From Chitinophagaceae bacterium (GTDB lineage: Bacteria > Bacteroidota > Bacteroidia > Chitinophagales > Chitinophagaceae): a stretch of DNA of 64,000 nt. The notes under the pieces are model-generated. The model made no database searches and was not told the origin of the DNA. It worked only from the letters and a program-made list of their open reading frames with translations. A program made the position numbers and the translations under genes. The DNA is taken from the NCBI GenBank assembly GCA_016720775.1, contig JADKJX010000003.1, positions 682,001 through 746,000 of the forward strand, read 5' to 3'. Shown in pieces: positions 46,373 to 54,541 of this stretch. Numbering within the stretch: position 1 is the first letter of the stretch; each line of letters starts with the position of its first letter.

Positions 46373-46519
46373 CTGCCGGCAGAACTAAAACGGCATCAAG
46401 TGATCCCATAAACTTTACCCCCCCCCACTGGCGCAAGTGTTCCCGAAGGTTGTGCCTATCATTTCCCCCGATGCTGATGGGATCATTTGTGCCGTTTAAT
46501 TCGCCCGGATTGTATCCGG
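46373..46519. repeat. REP-like repeats downstream of the RAYT gene (partial plus copy and full minus copy)
   Basis: 46373-46417 is the left part of a plus-strand copy (AACTAAAACGGCATCAAGTG). It is joined through a C9 tract to 46418-46519, a full minus-strand copy: read on the minus strand it starts with hairpin CCGGATACAATCCGG (46505-46519) and ends with CACTTGCGCCAGTG (46426-46439) and the G9 tract. The head-to-head pair resembles a BIME-type arrangement. Confidence 0.7.
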
Positions 46520-46527
46520 ATATAGCA

Positions 46528-47076
46528 TTACAAATGTTCAACTTTTAATAACCCGTGTTCATTAGTATAATAATCTATGGCGCTGCTGTATTTATAATGC
46601 CATGGTTCCCAAACCAAACCACTTCTTACCGGATTTTCATGCAGGTAATCAAGCCGGTCTTTGCATTTAATGGTTGTGTTTAATTCTATGGGATGATAAT
46701 CCTGTTTCCAGAACTGAAAATCTTTATTGTTGGAATTGCTTTTACCGGCATAGCTGAAAATATTCAGCATCCACTCTTTCCTGCTTTCCGTTGTGCTATC
46801 CCGTATAGCGGCAATTATCTGTTTGCTGCTGTACTTTTTGATATCCCGTACCAGCCATTCGATCCTGTTGGTATCGGTGCTTATAATTAAATGAACATGA
46901 TTGGTCATGATGACCCAGGCATGCAGTTTCAGGCCTTTGTTTTCCTGGCAGTATTTTAAACTATTAATGATTATTTCTTTATAGTGCTCCCGTGAGAAAA
47001 CGTCTATCCAGCCTACAACAGAAAAGGTTATAAAATGTGCAATAGCATCTTCGCCGGGTTTATATTTAGATGACAT
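46528..47076 (-). CDS. REP-associated tyrosine transposase (RAYT, Y1_Tnp/TnpA-like)
   Basis: A 182-residue single-domain HUH-type nuclease. The start HFITFSVVGWIDVFSR, the HUH motif HAWVIMTNHVHLIISTD (His-x-His near residue 63) and the C-terminal active-site region YAGKSNSNNKDFQFWKQDYH and DRLDYLHENPVRSGLVWEPW (with DYLHENP and Tyr downstream) are RAYT hallmarks. RAYTs recognise short palindromic REP sequences and spread them as single-stranded copies. Inverted REP-like units flank this gene on both sides (46373-46519 and 47197-47296), and another copy lies at 47806-47907. Confidence 0.92.
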   Translation of the reverse strand: MSSKYKPGEDAIAHFITFSVVGWIDVFSREHYKEIIINSLKYCQENKGLKLHAWVIMTNHVHLIISTDTNRIEWLVRDIKKYSSKQIIAAIRDSTTESRKEWMLNIFSYAGKSNSNNKDFQFWKQDYHPIELNTTIKCKDRLDYLHENPVRSGLVWEPWHYKYSSAIDYYTNEHGLLKVEHL

Positions 47077-47196
47077 GCTGGTACTGGTTTAGTGCAGGTT
47101 AATATAAAGGGTTTTGACTTTTTGATCATGTTTAAAACCGGGAAATATGGGGGAAGGATAACAGGAAAAAATAATCAAACATTTGTATTTCAAATT

Positions 47197-47296
47197 CCGG
47201 ACACAGTCCGGCAGAACTAAAACGGCATCAAGTGATCCCATAAACTTTACGTTATTAATTTAAACACTCGGGTGGGGAACACTTGCGCCAGTGGGG
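47197..47296 (+). repeat. REP-like unit upstream of the RAYT gene
   Basis: Starts with hairpin CCGGACACAGTCCGG (47197-47211), then AACTAAAACGGCATCAAGTG and ATCCCATAAACTTTAC, an AT-rich centre, and ends GGGGAACACTTGCGCCAGTG plus a short G tract. Inner GGCATCAAGTG and CACTTGCGCC arms are complementary, so the ~100 nt can fold into one long hairpin. It is inverted with respect to the full unit at 46418-46519 on the other side of the transposase. Confidence 0.72.
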
Positions 47297-47361
47297 TACC
47301 CGTTCGTTGTTGGTCATAAGACGCAACAGCGGCGAAGAGATTAAGTATTTTAACCTAGGGG

Positions 47362-47400
47362 CCCCCCCCCCGAGTTGGGGGGGGGGGGGGGGGGGGAGGG
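47362..47400. other. C10/G20 homopolymer stretch
   Basis: Ten C, then GAGTT, then about twenty G and AGGG. It could fold on itself. It may be an assembly or base-calling artefact, a collapsed junction between two REP units whose ends carry G tracts, or a hypervariable tract. Confidence 0.5.
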
Positions 47401-47805
47401 GTTCAATAAAGTCGTGACAGAAAATCAGCGAATCGGAGTTATTCACTATTTTATAATATGCAACAGAATCAATAATCCGGCTGTTTGTGTATATTATAGT
47501 GGGTATTAATTCACCCCCGCTGCTCATGGTTGCAGATGTTTTGTAGGTCCCGGAATTTATTCCATTTTTGTGTCTGAATGGTTGGAATTGTTTCTGAGCG
47601 GGTGTTGGTTGTAGGCCGGGTTTTGGCTATTGATAGCCGCGCAAGGTGGAATTTTAAGTCTTCGCATGGCAGGTAATTTAAGTAAAGATTCCTTGAAATA
47701 GAAAAGTGCTGCATATAAAATTGTCTTCAGCGCCGGGAATTGCTTTGCCTTGGTTCCTGTCATCAGGAACCAATTTCATTTTGCCTGGTGAAAAAAAATC
47801 AAATG

Positions 47806-47907
47806 CCGGATACAATCCGGTAGAATTAAAACGGCATCAAGTGTTCCTGTAATCTATACGTTTTTAATTTGGTTAGTTGGGAGGGGAACACTTGCGCCAG
47901 TGGGGGG
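47806..47907 (+). repeat. Third REP-like unit
   Basis: Starts with CCGGATACAATCCGG (47806-47820), continues AATTAAAACGGCATCAAGTG, and ends GGGGAACACTTGCGCCAGTG and G6 (47902-47907). It matches the other units at both ends and differs in the AT-rich middle. Confidence 0.72.
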
Positions 47908-47940
47908 TATAAACATACAAATCATCTTTTCAAATTCATA

Positions 47941-47974
47941 ATACAAAGGCCACTTGAAAGAGTGGCCTTTGTAT
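47941..47974 (-). terminator. Terminator hairpin after the tricorn-like gene
   Basis: ATACAAAGGCCACT and AGTGGCCTTTGTAT, perfect 14-bp arms with a 6-base loop, lie 26 bp past the stop of the minus-strand protease gene. On that strand only a weak T-rich tail follows, so it may act as a 3'-end stabiliser as well. Confidence 0.65.
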
Positions 47975-47999
47975 ACATTTTACATTTTTAATTCTTAAT

Positions 48000-50900
48000 T
48001 CAATTCCCCCTCCGCTCATACCCCGGCTGTTTCGGCGCACTGTATCCTTTATTCTTCAAGGCATTTTTTATTTCTGTAATAGCACGTTCCAGTTGCGGAT
48101 CGGTTCCCTTGCTCATCATACCCAGGTCTTCATCAACCGGTATGTCGGGGTCAACACCATGGCCTTCGGCAAACCAGGTACCATCGGGGTTGTACATGCG
48201 GAATGTTGGCGCTGTTATGTTGCCGCCATCCATCAATAAGGGCATGCCGCTGATGCCGATCAATCCGCCCCAGGTGCGGCCGCCGATCAAGGGACCAAGT
48301 CCTTTCTTTTTAAAATAATCAGGGAAGGCATCACCGCCGCTGCCGCTCCATCCATTGATGAGCATAACCTTGGGACCAAAGTGTGCATACGGAGGCCAGG
48401 GCCAGGTAGCGCCGTCTCTTGTTGCCCAATAAGCCAGTGGTGTGCGGTTCAGCATTTCTATAAAACGATCGGGTATCTGTCCGCCGCTGTTAAATCGTTC
48501 ATCAATCACCAGGGCTTTTTTATCCCACTGTGCATTGAACTGTCTTGTCAATTCTTCTTGTCCATCCAATCCTGTGCTTGGCACATATATATAACCCACT
48601 TCGCCATTGGTTGCTTCATCTACTTTTTTGCGGTTGGCTTCCACCCATGCCAGGTAACGCAGGTTGTATTCGCTGCCCATGGTTTGTACGATGGCAGTTT
48701 TAGCGCCGGTGAAAGATGGGGTAGAGTTATAAGTAAGTTCCACCGTTCTTCCTGCCATTGCCTGGAAAAATGCATAGGGTTCTTTGTCGGTTGTGATGGG
48801 CATGCCATTTACGGCGAGTATGTAACTGCCTTCTTTAATATCAATACCCGGCTGATCAAGTGATGAACGTGTCTTTGCTTCCCATGCTGCCGCACGGATG
48901 ATGGTCTTTATCTTATAAAAATTTCCATCGGCCTGCCAGTCAACACCCAGGTAACCCACATTCTTATTTGGCGTGTTCTCCACATCGCCGCCACCATGAT
49001 ACGTATGCGATGCATTCAGTTCGCCGATCATTTCACCAATGATGAAGTCAACTTCCTCACGGGTGATGGCACCTTCGAGCATTTTTGAATAACGTTCCTT
49101 AACGGTGTTCCAGTTAACGCCGTGCATGTTGGGGTCGTAGAAATAATCCCTTTCCATGCGCCATGCATCGTTGAAGAGTTCTTTCCACTCGGCCATGGGG
49201 TCAACCATCATTTCCATTTCATTCAGGCGGAGTGTCTTTTCAAACTTTTGATTTTCTTCCGGTTTGATGATGGTCAATTCTCCTCCACGCCACCAGTATT
49301 TTACTCCGTTTGCCGAAACCGTAAAATCATTTACATTATCTAAAATGGTTTTTTCTTCCCGCTTGTCGATGTCGTAATATTTTAAGGATGGTTTTACATC
49401 GGGTCCGCTGCCGAGGTTGGGGAATTTCTGGTAAAGGAATTTTCCTTTCACCGCGGCAATACTGCCGTAGTTGCCGGTGGCGGGGGAGAGTATCTCCATA
49501 CGTTGCTGTATGCCGTCGAAGTCAATATCACCGGTTGCCGTCGTTGCTTTTTTAGAAGCCGTATCTTTTTTAGCGTCTTCCATTTTTATGGCAACGGTAT
49601 CGTTCTTTGGATAGAGTATCGACTGTGTTGACTTCTTTAGACTGATGGCAGCAAGTTGGGTGCTGTTGCCATAAATGAAAGAGTTGTCAATATCGCTGTA
49701 ATACGGGTTGTAGGTTTGGTTGGTGGTTACAAATAAATATTTTCCTTCGGCATCAAATACGGCATCACCGCAGTTGTAAAAACCATCGGTAACCTGGTTC
49801 AGCTTTTTATTGTTTGCATCGTAAATGAATGCGGCCCTGTGGTAGTTGGTAAGGTCACGTACGTAGCTGAACCACCTGCTGTCTGGCGACCAGCTTACAA
49901 TAAAGCCTTCGCATCCGCCGTGCATGAAGCGGAGGGCCTGGTCAACCTGCGTGGTTGCGCCGCTTGCAACATCAACCATTTTTATTTTCATGGCCTGGTC
50001 GATGAAAGCAATTTTTTTGCTGTTTGGGCTCCAGTAAATATTGTAACCAAAGCCGCCGTTATAGTTGGTCAACTTTCTCGGCGCTGCATCGGAATTTGTT
50101 TGTGCAAGCCACAGTTCATTCTCACCGCTTTGGTCGCTCCAGTAAGCCACCATGCTTCCGTCGGGCGACCAGGATGGATAACGTTCAAAGGAAGAAGTGC
50201 TGCGGGTTAGGTTCTTTACAAAACCATTTTCGGCAGGGAGAGAAAAGACATCGCCCCTGGCTTCGATCAAGGCACGGTTGCCATCCGGACTGATATTGGT
50301 ATGTTGCACATAACCGGCAGCAGAAACAGATTTTGGTTTCAGCGCCGCTTTATCGGTTACCACATTTACAGAAACAGTTATTGCTTTCTGTGAGGCAAAA
50401 TTGAAAAGCCATAATTTGCCCCCCTGTTCGTACACGATATCATCGGGCCCGTTGGATGGAAAATGAATATCGTAATCTTTATAGTTGGTAAGCTGCTCAT
50501 ATTTTTTTGTGCTAACGGCATAGCGCCAGAGGTTCATGCGTTGTTCGCTGCCACGGTCGCTGAGGAAATAAATATAATCGCCGTTCCACATGGGGAATTC
50601 GCTGCCGGCTGCTTCAGTGTAAGAAATATTTTCAGAGCTGTTGTTGGTAAAATTGTAGAGATGGATCATCGATCTCCATCCGCCGCGGTAACGTTTCCAG
50701 TTGCGGAAAGCCTGCGAGATAAAAGTCACGGCCATCTTTTTTCCGTCGGGAGAATAAGAGCCAAACTCTGCATATGCAAAAGGAAGTTTTTCAGAAGGGC
50801 CACCGTTGGCAGCAATGGTATAGAATTGATTGAAACGATTCCTTCCGCTTTCACGGCCCGATGCAAAGAGCACACGTTTGCCATCGGGTGTCCAGTCAAC

Positions 50901-51230
50901 CACCCTGTCTGGCATGCCATGCTGTGTTAAACGAAGGGGGATACCGCCATTTGCAGAAATGGTATAGGCATCCAGGTTGCCATCGTAGTTACCGCTGAAG
51001 GCAATGGTTTTTCCATCGGGAGAGAATTTGGGAAAACTTTCCACGCCGGCAGGTGAGCTGAGTTTTTCGGCGGTGCCGCCACTCTTGGGCATCACCCATA
51101 TATCATTGCCGTAGGTAAAAACGATCTGTGTTTTTGAAACATCCGGGAAACGAAAAAGCCCGGCGTCAACCTGGGCATTTGCCTGCAGGGCAATAAAAAC
51201 CATACAGGAGGAAGCAATCATTTTCTTCAT
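48000..51230 (-). CDS. Tricorn-like S41 family peptidase
   Basis: A 1076-residue exported protein (signal peptide ending ALQANAQ). Two beta-propellers (about 25-330 and 330-650; FPKFSPDGKTIAFSGNYDGN, YPSWSPDGSMVAYWSDQSGE repeats) are followed by a helical core domain (about 690-760), a PDZ domain (about 765-850; VGYLGVDWQADGNFYKIKTI), and the S41 peptidase core (about 870-1045). The nucleophile is in GWSGSGGDAFPDYF, followed by GGRTWGG. It probably degrades peptides in the periplasm. Length and order are as in tricorn homologues; intact frame. Confidence 0.93.
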   Translation of the reverse strand: MKKMIASSCMVFIALQANAQVDAGLFRFPDVSKTQIVFTYGNDIWVMPKSGGTAEKLSSPAGVESFPKFSPDGKTIAFSGNYDGNLDAYTISANGGIPLRLTQHGMPDRVVDWTPDGKRVLFASGRESGRNRFNQFYTIAANGGPSEKLPFAYAEFGSYSPDGKKMAVTFISQAFRNWKRYRGGWRSMIHLYNFTNNSSENISYTEAAGSEFPMWNGDYIYFLSDRGSEQRMNLWRYAVSTKKYEQLTNYKDYDIHFPSNGPDDIVYEQGGKLWLFNFASQKAITVSVNVVTDKAALKPKSVSAAGYVQHTNISPDGNRALIEARGDVFSLPAENGFVKNLTRSTSSFERYPSWSPDGSMVAYWSDQSGENELWLAQTNSDAAPRKLTNYNGGFGYNIYWSPNSKKIAFIDQAMKIKMVDVASGATTQVDQALRFMHGGCEGFIVSWSPDSRWFSYVRDLTNYHRAAFIYDANNKKLNQVTDGFYNCGDAVFDAEGKYLFVTTNQTYNPYYSDIDNSFIYGNSTQLAAISLKKSTQSILYPKNDTVAIKMEDAKKDTASKKATTATGDIDFDGIQQRMEILSPATGNYGSIAAVKGKFLYQKFPNLGSGPDVKPSLKYYDIDKREEKTILDNVNDFTVSANGVKYWWRGGELTIIKPEENQKFEKTLRLNEMEMMVDPMAEWKELFNDAWRMERDYFYDPNMHGVNWNTVKERYSKMLEGAITREEVDFIIGEMIGELNASHTYHGGGDVENTPNKNVGYLGVDWQADGNFYKIKTIIRAAAWEAKTRSSLDQPGIDIKEGSYILAVNGMPITTDKEPYAFFQAMAGRTVELTYNSTPSFTGAKTAIVQTMGSEYNLRYLAWVEANRKKVDEATNGEVGYIYVPSTGLDGQEELTRQFNAQWDKKALVIDERFNSGGQIPDRFIEMLNRTPLAYWATRDGATWPWPPYAHFGPKVMLINGWSGSGGDAFPDYFKKKGLGPLIGGRTWGGLIGISGMPLLMDGGNITAPTFRMYNPDGTWFAEGHGVDPDIPVDEDLGMMSKGTDPQLERAITEIKNALKNKGYSAPKQPGYERRGN

Positions 51231-51332
51231 AACATTAGTTTTGATATTTTGAAATACGTTGTGGGGGATATTGGAAGGAGGAGAAAGGTAGGATAAAATG
51301 AGGGAAATTGAAAAATCGGGTTTGAAGTTGGG

Positions 51333-51416
51333 AGTTTGTAGTTTGTGGTTTGTAGTTTGTGGTTTGTGGTTTGTAGTTGTTGGAGTCTTTTAACCACAAA
51401 CTACAAACCACAAACC
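51333..51416. repeat. Palindrome of GTTTGTRG words after the DUF1772-like gene
   Basis: GTTTGTGGTTTGTAGTTTGT with two more bases (51341-51362) is perfectly complementary to 51394-51415. The loop contains GTTGTTGGAGTCTTTTAACC, a core also found (two changes) at 52868-52887. It lies between the DUF1772-like gene and the tricorn-like gene and could terminate the former. Confidence 0.7.
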
Positions 51417-51434
51417 TTAAACTGTTCAATGTCT

Positions 51435-51908
51435 TTACTTACCCGAGAACATCTTGTACAACGATATCCAGGAGAACACAACCCCGGTCATCAGTACGCC
51501 TGAACGTACCCAGTTCATGAAATCCCATTCGGCCCAAACTCTTTTCAGCGTTTCCACATCAGTGAGTGCTGCGGTTTTGAACATGATGTCGTTTCTTGGA
51601 TAGAAATAGGCAAAGGTGAATACATCGGTGAGCACATACATTACAAATGACGCAACGAGGAACCAACGTACGCCAGGTGAGAACTTCCAGAACAATACCA
51701 CCAGCAACAGGGCCAGTATTTGATTGATCGGGGAGAAGACCCGGTAAAAATTCCCGGGATTCACCGACTTGTAATACTGCCGGGTGGTTTCAATCGAATT
51801 TGGAATGTCGCTGCCCCACGCTTTGGTGTCGATAAGCGAATTGTAAACATTCATCAGCAGCAGGCCACTGGCAAGGCTGATTGACATAAATAAAAGGATC
51901 TGTTTCAT
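51435..51908 (-). CDS. DUF1772-like membrane protein
   Basis: A 157-residue inner-membrane protein with four hydrophobic segments: ILLFMSISLASGLLLMNVYN, VFSPINQILALLLVVLFWKF, WFLVASFVMYVLTDVFTFAY and a C-terminal one. The NVYNSLID and YFYPRNDIMF motifs resemble DUF1772/anthrone-oxygenase-like proteins. The AraC gene lies 52 bp upstream on the same strand. Function unknown. Confidence 0.75.
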   Translation of the reverse strand: MKQILLFMSISLASGLLLMNVYNSLIDTKAWGSDIPNSIETTRQYYKSVNPGNFYRVFSPINQILALLLVVLFWKFSPGVRWFLVASFVMYVLTDVFTFAYFYPRNDIMFKTAALTDVETLKRVWAEWDFMNWVRSGVLMTGVVFSWISLYKMFSGK

Positions 51909-51959
51909 GACTTTTTTTTGATAGCAAAAGTAGAAGCAGGCGGGTGGGGGAAATTGTAT

Positions 51960-52820
51960 TTAACGGACATTCTCGAAAATATGCCCCTGCAGATGGCTTT
52001 TATTGCGCAGGTATTCGCCGGGTGTGAGCTGCGTAAATGTTTTGAAGGACTTAATGAAGTGCGACTGATCGGTGAAATGGCAGTCATAGGCTATCTCGGT
52101 AAGAGAGATGTTCTTATGATGCATCAGTTCAACCGCGTACAGGTATTTTTTATAAAGCAGTATCTCTTCGGTGTTCATGCCGGTGATCTCCTGTATCTTC
52201 CTCGACATGTGCCGGGGCGACCAGCACAATGTTTTTGCAAGTCCGGATACGTTTATGTTGAGCATGGCTGAAGAATGTAAAAAATCATTCAGCATCTGCT
52301 CACGTGGATCATGTTCAATTGAATTTTTTTCGACCCAGTTACTGATGATGGAAACCTTTTCATTAAAAGTTGCTGCTTCTGCCAGCCGGTGCCAGAGCCG
52401 GTCGAAAGAAGGATCGATCAATGCCAGGTCGGCGGGCAGATCGGCAAATTCAGCAGCGGGAATTTTTAATAAACGTTTTACGGCAACGGGCTGAAGTTCC
52501 ACGCCAAAGAAAAAGCGTTGCTTAGGAAGTTGCATTTGAATAGGCGAACTGTTGTAGCCGTTGATGAAACATCTTCCCAACTGGTATTGCGTATCGCCCA
52601 TTTTTGCGTTCACAAAAGTTCCTTCGCTGAAATTAAAGATGATCTCCACCAAACCCTTGGGCATGATGTGTTCATTTTTAAAAGGCGTTAATTCCTCCAC
52701 CTGCCAGATGGAGCGGATCACCTGTTTTAAACGGGCTGATTGCGGTATGTAAATGTTGCTGTTCAAAATTTGGTTAAAAGTATAATGATTAACCGGTCCT
52801 TTTGTTGATTGCTGTATCAA
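51960..52820 (-). CDS. AraC-family transcriptional regulator
   Basis: A 286-residue regulator. The N-terminal half (about 25-170) resembles the DUF6597 sensor found with many Bacteroidota AraC proteins (KQVIRSIWQVEELTPF, MPKGLVEIIFNFSEG, INGYNSSPI, FFFGVELQPVAVKRLL). The C-terminal AraC domain (about 190-280) shows VSGLAKTLCWSPRHMSRKIQ and the signature helix LTEIAYDCHFTDQSHFIKSF...GEYL. It may control the neighbouring DUF1772-like gene. No effector is evident. Confidence 0.88.
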   Translation of the reverse strand: MIQQSTKGPVNHYTFNQILNSNIYIPQSARLKQVIRSIWQVEELTPFKNEHIMPKGLVEIIFNFSEGTFVNAKMGDTQYQLGRCFINGYNSSPIQMQLPKQRFFFGVELQPVAVKRLLKIPAAEFADLPADLALIDPSFDRLWHRLAEAATFNEKVSIISNWVEKNSIEHDPREQMLNDFLHSSAMLNINVSGLAKTLCWSPRHMSRKIQEITGMNTEEILLYKKYLYAVELMHHKNISLTEIAYDCHFTDQSHFIKSFKTFTQLTPGEYLRNKSHLQGHIFENVR

Positions 52821-52852
52821 TTGGTGATACCGGGGTATGAATTGGGTGTTAT

Positions 52853-52915
52853 AGTTTGAGGTTTGAAGTTATTGGAGTCTCTTAACCTCAAACCTCAAAC
52901 CTCAAATCTTAAACT
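52853..52915. repeat. Palindrome of GTTTGAGG words between AraC and YHS genes
   Basis: GTTTGAGGTTTGA (52854-52866) pairs with TCAAACCTCAAAC (52888-52900); the loop GTTATTGGAGTCTCTTAACC resembles the loop at 51376-51395. The element lies just past the YHS gene stop, consistent with a terminator. Confidence 0.68.
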
Positions 52916-52917
52916 CC

Positions 52918-53382
52918 TCAATGAAACAACTTCGGCCAGTTAACATCGGCCTTGCTTTTTAGCGAAGCTTCGTTCTTGTTCCAGTCTTTTAATGTATTCG
53001 TAAAAAAACGGTTATAAAAAAGATAGAGTTTACCATTCAGTATTTTAAATGTCTCCGGGTCAACAGAAACTTTTTCTCCTTTTTCGCCCATGGCATAGGC
53101 ACACCAGCCGCCGTATTCCGGTTCATATTTGGATGGGTTGGCTTTAAAGAGTTCTTTATTGCCGGGGGATGAAAAATAATAGGTAACACCCTGGTGATAA
53201 ACGGCCATGTCTTTTTTTCCTTTTATGGCTTTGTTCTCAGTGAAATAGGCAACGGGGTCGTACCCCTGGATGGCAATGCCGTTATCGAGGTTGAAGTGTT
53301 TTTTACGCAGTGCGCCTGCATCCTGTGCATTGGCCGATATGGTTATAAGGCTAAGCACTGCAAAAACGAATAAAGATCTCAT
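52918..53382 (-). CDS. Exported YHS-domain protein
   Basis: A 154-residue protein with a signal peptide (ending TISANAQ) and a YHS-type domain: NLDNGIAIQGYDPVAYFTEN, YHQGVTYYFSSPGNKELFKA, and NPSKYEPEYGGWCAYAMGEK with a Cys. YHS domains bind metals or sense copper in some proteins. Upstream 53383-53660 (278 bp) contains no gene; a CCCCTCTTAATTTAGGGGG imperfect dyad occurs at about 53512-53530. Confidence 0.85.
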   Translation of the reverse strand: MRSLFVFAVLSLITISANAQDAGALRKKHFNLDNGIAIQGYDPVAYFTENKAIKGKKDMAVYHQGVTYYFSSPGNKELFKANPSKYEPEYGGWCAYAMGEKGEKVSVDPETFKILNGKLYLFYNRFFTNTLKDWNKNEASLKSKADVNWPKLFH

Positions 53383-53660
53383 GGCTATTTATTTAGGGTA
53401 CAAAGAAAGGAATAATCTGCTGCAATCTTTGTCTTATACCTGACAGAAAACAGGCTTAGTGAACTTTTAACAGGGTACGCCTGTTATGAAATTATTACTT
53501 TTCCTGCAGGCCCCTCTTAATTTAGGGGGAAATCCGGGATGTGGATTATGTCGTAGATTTTTCGGCCAGGAAAATTTTCTGTATTTTGAACATATTCTTT
53601 TTCTTTGTTGTCACGCGGATGACATTGTGCTTTACCCAGTTGGTCTAATATTGCAGCATT

Positions 53661-54047
53661 ATGACAAGAAACATTTTTACCTGGTTATTCCGGATCGTTG
53701 CGGCTGTCATCATGCTGCAGACCTTGTATTTTAAATTTACGGCACAGGCTGAGTCGGTGCAATTATTTACAAAACTGGGTATAGAGCCCTGGGGCAGGAT
53801 TGGAACCGGAGTAGGGGAACTCATCGCTTCCATACTCATATTGATACCCCGTACCACACTGATCGGGGCCATTCTGGGCCTGGGTTTGATGTCGGGTGCC
53901 ATTTTCTTTCACCTGACCAAACTGGGCATTTACTTTGGGGGCGATGCAGTTTTGTTTTCGTACGCCGTAATTTGTTTTGTTTGCTGTGCAGGATTGGTTA
54001 TCATTTACCGGAAAAATATACCGCAACTTTTAAAACTTAAATTTTGA
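53661..54047 (+). CDS. DoxX-like small membrane protein
   Basis: A 128-residue inner-membrane protein with four hydrophobic segments (IFTWLFRIVAAVIMLQTLYF, GRIGTGVGELIASILILIPR, LIGAILGLGLMSGAIFFHLT, VLFSYAVICFVCCAGLVIIY). The pattern YFKFTAQAESVQLFTKLGIE plus GVGELIASI is that of DoxX/DUF-type proteins. It is the first gene of a four-gene operon; its stop overlaps the DinB gene start by 4 bp. Confidence 0.82.
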   Translation: MTRNIFTWLFRIVAAVIMLQTLYFKFTAQAESVQLFTKLGIEPWGRIGTGVGELIASILILIPRTTLIGAILGLGLMSGAIFFHLTKLGIYFGGDAVLFSYAVICFVCCAGLVIIYRKNIPQLLKLKF

Positions 54048-54541
54048 CAATTATTTTCAACAAGGCCAAGGAAGCTTTAAATGAGATCGTAGCAGTGCTG
54101 GACCAATTGCCGGGCCAGGAAAATTATACTGCCTCCTGTCCGGCGCTTAGTGGAGCTACTATCGGACAGCACACCCGCCACGTAATAGAATTGTACCAGT
54201 GCCTGCTGGCCGGTTATGAAACGGCTGTAGTAAACTACGACGACCGTAAACGGAATAAGCTGTACGAAAATGATAAGAACGAAGCCATTGCTGCCATCCG
54301 GGAGATACAAAATAAACTGGAGTTGGCCGATAAACCGATGCTGATAGTTTGCCAGGCTGCAGGTGATAACATTACCATTCAATCTAACTATAACAGGGAA
54401 GTACTTTACAACCTCGAGCATTGCATTCATCACCAGGCGCTCATACGGGTGGCGCTGATAGCAACCGACGGCGTTCTGGTATCGGATGAATTTGGCGTAG
54501 CTCCTTCCACCATACAATACCGCCAGCAATGTGCACAGTAA
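54044..54541 (+). CDS. DinB family protein
   Basis: A 165-residue four-helix-bundle metal-binding protein of the DinB/YfiT group. Metal ligands are probably His in TIGQHTRHVIE (about residue 46) and in LEHCIHHQALIRVALIA (about 130). Start is a TTG at 54044 (TTGA overlap with the DoxX stop), an arrangement typical of translational coupling. Possibly a thiol-S-transferase or DNA-damage-related protein; specific function unknown. Confidence 0.8.
   Translation: MTIIFNKAKEALNEIVAVLDQLPGQENYTASCPALSGATIGQHTRHVIELYQCLLAGYETAVVNYDDRKRNKLYENDKNEAIAAIREIQNKLELADKPMLIVCQAAGDNITIQSNYNREVLYNLEHCIHHQALIRVALIATDGVLVSDEFGVAPSTIQYRQQCAQ

Larger units (their letters stand above)
47077..47999. other. Gene-poor repeat region upstream of the RAYT gene
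   Basis: No convincing gene. It holds two REP-like units (47197-47296 and 47806-47907), a C10/G20 homopolymer stretch (47362-47400) and a terminator hairpin (47941-47974). On the minus strand, about 47420-47640, one frame is free of stops and reads strand-like residues (GTYKTSATMSSGGELIPTII, DSVAYYKIVNNSDSLIFCHD) before collapsing in the homopolymer tract. It may be the remnant of an exported protein gene; support is weak. Confidence 0.5.

Noticed and set aside
47255..47527. Minus-strand open frame with a proline/glycine-rich middle
   Set aside because: The middle is translation of the C/G homopolymer and its end reads through a REP unit. At most the upstream part is a gene remnant.
49839..50930. 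Several plus-strand open frames opposite the tricorn-like gene
   Set aside because: They are antisense shadows of a well-conserved minus-strand protease and show no motifs of their own.
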